Below the pieces are notes generated by a model. The model was not told where the DNA came from. It searched no databases and saw nothing but the letters and a program-made list of their open reading frames with translations. A stretch of 64,000 nucleotides of DNA from Tolypothrix tenuis PCC 7101 (GTDB taxonomy: Bacteria; Cyanobacteriota; Cyanobacteriia; Cyanobacteriales; Nostocaceae): positions 6,038,510-6,102,509 of the forward strand of contig NZ_AP018248.1 in assembly GCF_002368295.1 (NCBI RefSeq), given 5' to 3'. Position 1 is the first letter of the stretch, and each line of letters opens with the position of its first letter. Shown here one piece after another: positions 59,919 to 64,000 of this stretch. The position numbers and the translations under genes were made by a program.

Positions 59919-62264
59919 ATGAGTAAGTTAGTGGTTCTGAAGTTTGCATACGGTAGTTTCGAGCAAGGATTTGCTGTTACTCTCCAAATTGGTGAAGAAT
60001 GCGATCGCCCCACCACAGAAATCATGGGTAAGCTGCCGCCATGTCCGGAAATTCCCCTATATTATAGTCACTGGCAAACTATTTATCGTCGCTTAGGTAA
60101 TGTTTATCGCCTAGATGCAGATCAAGTACAGATAACGAATGTGTCAATGACACAAGACTGCCTGAATACATCTCATATATTACGGGCACGCTTTAATACT
60201 TGGCTGCGATCGGAAGAATTTCGCCCCATCCGGGAAAAATGGCTAGAAAGCCTCTTGCCTACAGACCAAGTGCGGGTAATTTTACAAGCAGAAAATAGCC
60301 ACTTACAGCGATTACCTTGGCATCTTTGGGACTTACTAGAACGCTACCCCAAAGCCGAAATTGCTTTATCATCTCCAACTTATGAACGCATCCCAAAGTC
60401 ACGCACCCCCAATAAAGTGGTGAATATTTTGGCGATCGTGGGTAATAGCGAAGGAATTGATACTCATGCTGATTTAGAACTACTACAACAATGTCGCAAT
60501 GCAGATGTTTGTTTATTAGTAGAACCAGAACGCAAAGAATTAACCGATCATCTTTGGGAAAAAAACTGGGATATTCTATTTTTCGCCGGACATAGTTCTA
60601 GTCAAGGTAAAGATGGGACTGGGCGAATATATTTAAATAAAACTGATAGCCTGACAATCGGTGAATTAAAGTATGCGTTGAAAACAGCCATTGAACGCGG
60701 CTTACAATTAGCAATTTTCAACTCCTGTGATGGATTGGGATTAGCGCAAGAACTCGCAGATTTGCAAATACCGCAAATGATCGTCATGCGAGAACCTGTC
60801 CCCGATCGCGTAGCACAAGAGTTTTTAAAGTATTTAATCGGTAGCTTTGCAGGTGGAGATTTATTATATCAAGCAGTTAGGCAAGCAAGAGAACGCCTAC
60901 AAGGGCTAGAAGATAGATTTCCTTGTGCAACTTGGTTACCAGTGATTTTTCAAAATCCCTCACAACCGCCCATGACTTGGGATTGTTTGACACGCACCTA
61001 CAAAAAAGTCAACCCCAGTTTACCTTTAGTAACTAAACCCGGATTTCAAGTAGCATTCTTCTCCAGCGTGGTAATGACTGCGATTGTTTGCGGATTGAGA
61101 TTTTTGGGAACATTACAAGGTTTAGAATTTCAAGCCTTCGATCAAATGATGCGATCGCGTCCTGATGAAGGGCCAGATTCGCGGTTGCTATTAGTCACCA
61201 TTGACGATAACGACCTAGCATTTCAACGCCAAAATCGCGAAGAGTTAAAAGGAACTTCGCTCTCAGATAAATCACTCAACCAACTTTTGCTGACACTGCA
61301 AAAGTATCAACCCCGGGCCATTGGTTTAGATATTTACCGTGATTTTGCTGCCGAACCCAAAGATTTAATCTCCAGGCTGCAACAAACCAATAACTTAATA
61401 GGAGTTTGTAAAGGAAGTGATACCACAGAAAAAACTAAAGGCATTGCCCCACCCCCAGAAATTCCAGTAGAACGCCTAGGATTCAGCGATTTTTTACATG
61501 ATACAGATGGGGTAGTACGCCGCCAGCTGTTATTCATGACACCAGAAGCAGCATCATTATGTACTACGCACTATGCACTCAGTACCCAACTCGCATTCCG
61601 CTATCTCTTACCGCTAGGAATTCAACCAACCTTTACCCCACAAAAACAGTTACAACTAGGCAAAACAGTATTACCCCGGCTTGCGTCCCGTGCGAGTGGC
61701 TATCAAAGTATTGATGCTAATGGTGGTCAACTTTTACTCAACTACCGTTCCACCAAAAAAATAGCGGAACAGGTAACCTTCACACAATTAATCTCTGGAC
61801 AAGTCAACCCCAAAGCCATTAAAGACCGCATTGTTTTGATTGGTGTCTCCGCCAAAGGAGATTTCCCAGACTACTGGGCTACTCCCTACGGTAATAACTT
61901 AGACCACCAATTGGCAGGAGTCATAGTACAAGCGCACATGGTGAGCCAAATTCTCAGTGCAGTTTTAGATAATCGTCCCTTATTGCAAGTTTGGTCACCC
62001 TGGCAAGAAATCCTCTGGATTTGGATTTGGTCTTTTATGGGCGGACTGCTAACCTGGCGAATCTCTTCCCAATCCTCATTAGTAGTAGCAGTTGGCGTGA
62101 CCTCAGGCGTACTGTATTTATTCTGCTTTGGTCTATTAATTTGGGGTTTTTGGGTACCTTTCATCCCCTCATCTGCCTCATTAGTAGGCACAGTTGGCGT
62201 GATACTCGTCCAAAATTCCAAATTTAAAATTCAAAATTCCAAATTAATCCGGGAAAATATTTAG
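59919..62264 (+). CDS. CHAT-CHASE2 membrane protein
   Basis: The 781-residue protein has an N-terminal CHAT-type domain with the caspase-like dyad His 225 in LFFAGHSSSQG and Cys 270 in AIFNSCDGLGLA. A membrane helix lies at about 375-395, an extracytoplasmic CHASE2 sensor domain follows (DQMMRSRPDEGPDSRLLLVT onward, about 400-690), and three C-terminal helices end the protein. The topology fits a receptor that couples an outside signal to a cytosolic protease-like domain (inference). The ATG is preceded by GGGAGCGCAGCGACTGTC, the repeat-derived start cassette. The C-terminus ends in translated repeat sequence. Confidence 0.9.
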   Translation: MSKLVVLKFAYGSFEQGFAVTLQIGEECDRPTTEIMGKLPPCPEIPLYYSHWQTIYRRLGNVYRLDADQVQITNVSMTQDCLNTSHILRARFNTWLRSEEFRPIREKWLESLLPTDQVRVILQAENSHLQRLPWHLWDLLERYPKAEIALSSPTYERIPKSRTPNKVVNILAIVGNSEGIDTHADLELLQQCRNADVCLLVEPERKELTDHLWEKNWDILFFAGHSSSQGKDGTGRIYLNKTDSLTIGELKYALKTAIERGLQLAIFNSCDGLGLAQELADLQIPQMIVMREPVPDRVAQEFLKYLIGSFAGGDLLYQAVRQARERLQGLEDRFPCATWLPVIFQNPSQPPMTWDCLTRTYKKVNPSLPLVTKPGFQVAFFSSVVMTAIVCGLRFLGTLQGLEFQAFDQMMRSRPDEGPDSRLLLVTIDDNDLAFQRQNREELKGTSLSDKSLNQLLLTLQKYQPRAIGLDIYRDFAAEPKDLISRLQQTNNLIGVCKGSDTTEKTKGIAPPPEIPVERLGFSDFLHDTDGVVRRQLLFMTPEAASLCTTHYALSTQLAFRYLLPLGIQPTFTPQKQLQLGKTVLPRLASRASGYQSIDANGGQLLLNYRSTKKIAEQVTFTQLISGQVNPKAIKDRIVLIGVSAKGDFPDYWATPYGNNLDHQLAGVIVQAHMVSQILSAVLDNRPLLQVWSPWQEILWIWIWSFMGGLLTWRISSQSSLVVAVGVTSGVLYLFCFGLLIWGFWVPFIPSSASLVGTVGVILVQNSKFKIQNSKLIRENI

Positions 62265-62269
62265 ATTAT

Positions 62270-62410
62270 GGGGCATAGGGCATAGGGCATAGGGCATAGG
62301 GCATAGGGCATAGGGCATAGGGCATTTATTATCGTTATTTCCCCATTACCCATTACCAATTACCAATTACCTATTACCCATTACCAATTACCCATTACCC
62401 ATTCCCAAAT
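62270..62410. repeat. GGGCATA and CCATTAC heptad arrays
   Basis: Eight GGGCATA units start 7 bases after the CHAT-CHASE2 stop, followed by CCCATTA/CCAATTA units up to the DUF928 gene. Confidence 0.88.
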
Positions 62411-62436
62411 TTCATCTTTTATTCCCAGTAAATCCT

Positions 62437-63237
62437 ATGAAATTCATTTCATCACCAATGAAATTGTCTTTAGCACTAGCTGTTAGTTGCACTATTATAC
62501 TGCTGGGACAGACTTCAATTGTTGCAGGCCCAGGAACCTCTAGACAGCTAATCAATACAAAGTCAAGTAACACTACTATTACAACCGTTAACTTTAATGT
62601 ACCTACGCCACCACCAGAACCACCGCCAGGGGGTCGGGTTTTGGGAGGAGCCAAACGTGGTACTTGTCCACTGTTTAAACCGGAACTGACAGCTTTAGTA
62701 CCCTTTATCAAAAAAGCAGACTCAACTGAGGATGTTTGGGGATTAACGACAGCCGCACACCCAACTTTTTGGTTTTATCTACCATTACCAAAAAATTGGA
62801 GTAATCAAGTGGAGTTTACTTTACAAGGTGAAGGCGACAAGCAAATTTACCAAACTGCGATCGCTCCACCCAAGCAACCGGGAGTTATCGGCGTTTCTTT
62901 ACCAAAAAATGTTGCACCATTGGAATTGAACAAACAATATCGCTGGTTTCTCAGTGTCTATTGCGATCCAGAAAAACAATCGCCACCGATTTATGTTGAA
63001 GGCGTAATTCAGCGAGTGAATTTGAATCAGGCGATCGCTCAAAAATTAGAAAAAGCTCAACCCCAACAGCAGCTAGAAATTTATGCCCAAAATGGCATTT
63101 GGTACGAAACAGTGACAATTTTGGCACAATTGCGTCAAAAGAATCCTAACGATAGCAAGCTGCAAGCCGAATGGCAAAATTTAATTACCAGCATTGGTTT
63201 AAGTAACGTAGCAACGCAACCGATTGTCTCACAGTAA
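62437..63237 (+). CDS. DUF928 family secreted protein
   Basis: The 266-residue protein has a signal peptide (LSLALAVSCTIILLGQTSIV) and a Pro-rich segment PTPPPEPPPGGRVLGGAKRG that leads into the DUF928 hallmark GTCPLFKPELTALVPF. A beta-sandwich region follows (FWFYLPLPKNWSNQVEFTLQ) and then a helical C-terminus. The family is typical of cyanobacteria and is found with CHASE2/CHAT and haemagglutinin genes; function unknown. The ATG at 62437 or 62458 could be the start. It lies 172 bases after the CHASE2 gene, separated only by repeats. Confidence 0.9.
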   Translation: MKFISSPMKLSLALAVSCTIILLGQTSIVAGPGTSRQLINTKSSNTTITTVNFNVPTPPPEPPPGGRVLGGAKRGTCPLFKPELTALVPFIKKADSTEDVWGLTTAAHPTFWFYLPLPKNWSNQVEFTLQGEGDKQIYQTAIAPPKQPGVIGVSLPKNVAPLELNKQYRWFLSVYCDPEKQSPPIYVEGVIQRVNLNQAIAQKLEKAQPQQQLEIYAQNGIWYETVTILAQLRQKNPNDSKLQAEWQNLITSIGLSNVATQPIVSQ

Positions 63238-63279
63238 CTTGCACTAATTCAGGTAGGAGAAAAAACAATTTGTGTAATT

Positions 63280-63408
63280 AGGGATTTCCAAGAAATAAAT
63301 TATTCCATCTTGTGGGGCGGGCAAGATGCCCGCCACATAAACTGGGCGGACAAGACTTCGGCGTGAGCGCTCAGTCGAACGCTGTCCACCCCACAATACA
63401 TACTGGGA
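63280..63408. repeat. Dispersed repeat G, copy 2, with 27-bp insertion
   Basis: Reverse-oriented relative to 10008-10107. Alignment by eye shows one uninterrupted extra block at 63356-63382. Confidence 0.8.
63356..63382. repeat. 27-bp short dispersed repeat
   Basis: CTTCGGCGTGAGCGCTCAGT and then CGAACGC split repeat G exactly; the copy at 10008-10107 gives the empty site. Confidence 0.75.
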
Positions 63409-63590
63409 CAATACTGCTCGGTTAAGAATTTTCAACTCTTAATTTGGTTTGGGGAAAAGGTGAAAGGGTAAGGGCTTCCCTGCGGGACGCTGTTCGCGAA
63501 CGCCGTGAGCGTCAGCCGAACGGTTAAAGGTTTTTTCTTACCCCTTTTCCCCTTCCCCTTTTGCCCTTAACCGAATTACTGAGTATAATT
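63409..63590. mobile_element. MITE family A, copy 4, with 49-bp internal insertion
   Basis: The left end CAATACTGCTCGGTTAAG and the interior match family A; the right end (TTAACCGAATTACTGAG...) is altered. A GC-rich block at 63475-63523 is absent from the other copies. Confidence 0.82.
63475..63523. repeat. 49-bp GC-rich insertion in MITE A
   Basis: CTTCCCTGCGGGACGCTG, TTCGCGAACGCC and GTGAGCGTCAGCCGAACGG. It contains a TTCGCGAA palindrome and is about the length of two short dispersed repeats. Confidence 0.7.
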
Positions 63591-63686
63591 GCGTATACCC
63601 GCGCCTATACATACCAGACAAAGTTAATAATTAGCATTATTGGGTGCGCTTTCTACGGATATACTGCGTCTACATAGCTTGCGATC

Positions 63687-63938
63687 GCTCATCCATAGAG
63701 AACATTGGTTCCTTCACAACCAACCAGATCGGGTTGTCTATCAACGAGCGCTCATCCATAGAGAACATCGGTTCCTTCATAACCAACCAGATCGGGTTGT
63801 CTATCAATGAGCGCTCATCCATAGAGAACATCGGTTCCTTCACAACCAACCTGATCGGGTTCTCTATCAATGAGATCTCCTTCACGCACAACCAGATCTC
63901 CTTCACGCACAACTAGATCTCCTTCACAACCAACGAGC
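63687..63938. repeat. 21/63-bp tandem repeat array 3
   Basis: Three 63-base units beginning GCTCATCCATAGAGAACAT (63687, 63750, 63813) are followed by three 21-base units of the type TCTCCTTCACGCACAACCAGA. The total is 252 bases, 12 times 21. The middle third of each 63-mer (GTTCCTTCACAACCAACCAGA) matches the 21-mer, so all units share one origin. No gene follows within the window. Confidence 0.93.
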
Positions 63939-64000
63939 CAATTTTTCGATTAACTAGCTCTCAATAATTGATAAGAGGCAGGGGGCAGGGGGAACGGGGC

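Noticed and set aside
63687..63938. Possible CRISPR array
   Set aside because: The 63-base and 21-base units are contiguous with no unique spacers between them, so this is a simple tandem repeat; no cas gene is in the window.

Overview
The window looks like chromosomal DNA of a filamentous, probably heterocyst-forming cyanobacterium (Nostocales). The evidence is the many HIP1 octamers (GCGATCGC), the very dense small repeats (heptanucleotide tandem repeats, MITEs, 24-27 bp dispersed repeats), and cyanobacterial marker genes: pipX with pipY, a GUN4-domain protein, cyanoexosortase A, xisI homologues, a PAP/fibrillin, and DUF1822/DUF928 proteins. I found no rRNA, tRNA, CRISPR array or complete insertion sequence with a transposase gene. 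Gene density is moderate; many gaps are filled by mobile repeats.

Layout. 1-9.4 kb: membrane and zinc-ribbon proteins, an atypical SDR, a NERD protein lacking its N-terminus, a WD40 relic, a fibrillin, a GT39-like membrane enzyme, methylmalonate-semialdehyde dehydrogenase and a fluoride channel. 9.5-12 kb: a Cys-rich copper-binding protein and HtpX. 12.2-15.4 kb: a four-gene cyanoexosortase A operon with its probable substrate. 15.8-25.4 kb: a hydrolase, a caspase-GUN4 fusion, a 21-bp tandem array ahead of a small unknown protein, an SNF2 helicase with a SWIM protein, and a toxin-antitoxin pair. 25.4-34.4 kb: FtsH, AI-2E-type permease, histidine phosphatase, homocysteine biosynthesis protein, RGG-rich protein and TPR protein. 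34.7-39.3 kb: a PhnD-like lipoprotein with two histidine kinases. 39.7-51.7 kb (mostly minus strand): GDT1-type Mn/Ca transporter behind a probable yybP-ykoY riboswitch, a Ski2-like helicase, proC, sepF, pipY, pipX, a pabB-like gene, ecfT and der. 52-54.6 kb: xisI, a second 21-bp array with a paralogue of the small protein, and a broken xisI. 55.3-63.2 kb: a TPR-CHAT protein, DUF1822, CHAT-CHASE2 and DUF928 proteins. The window ends in a third 21-bp-period array.

Main points for follow-up. (1) Three tandem arrays share a 21-bp period. Two contain exactly ten full units and lie upstream of paralogous small proteins of unknown function. (2) Several MITE families can be defined from the window alone. 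Two share terminal inverted repeats, and intact copies of three families are flanked by 10-11 bp target duplications, one of them inside another element. (3) Caspase/CHAT-fold proteins are over-represented (caspase-GUN4, TPR-CHAT, CHAT-CHASE2), the last two in a cluster with DUF1822 and DUF928. (4) Very small repeats have entered coding sequences in frame, and one puts a stop codon into xisI.
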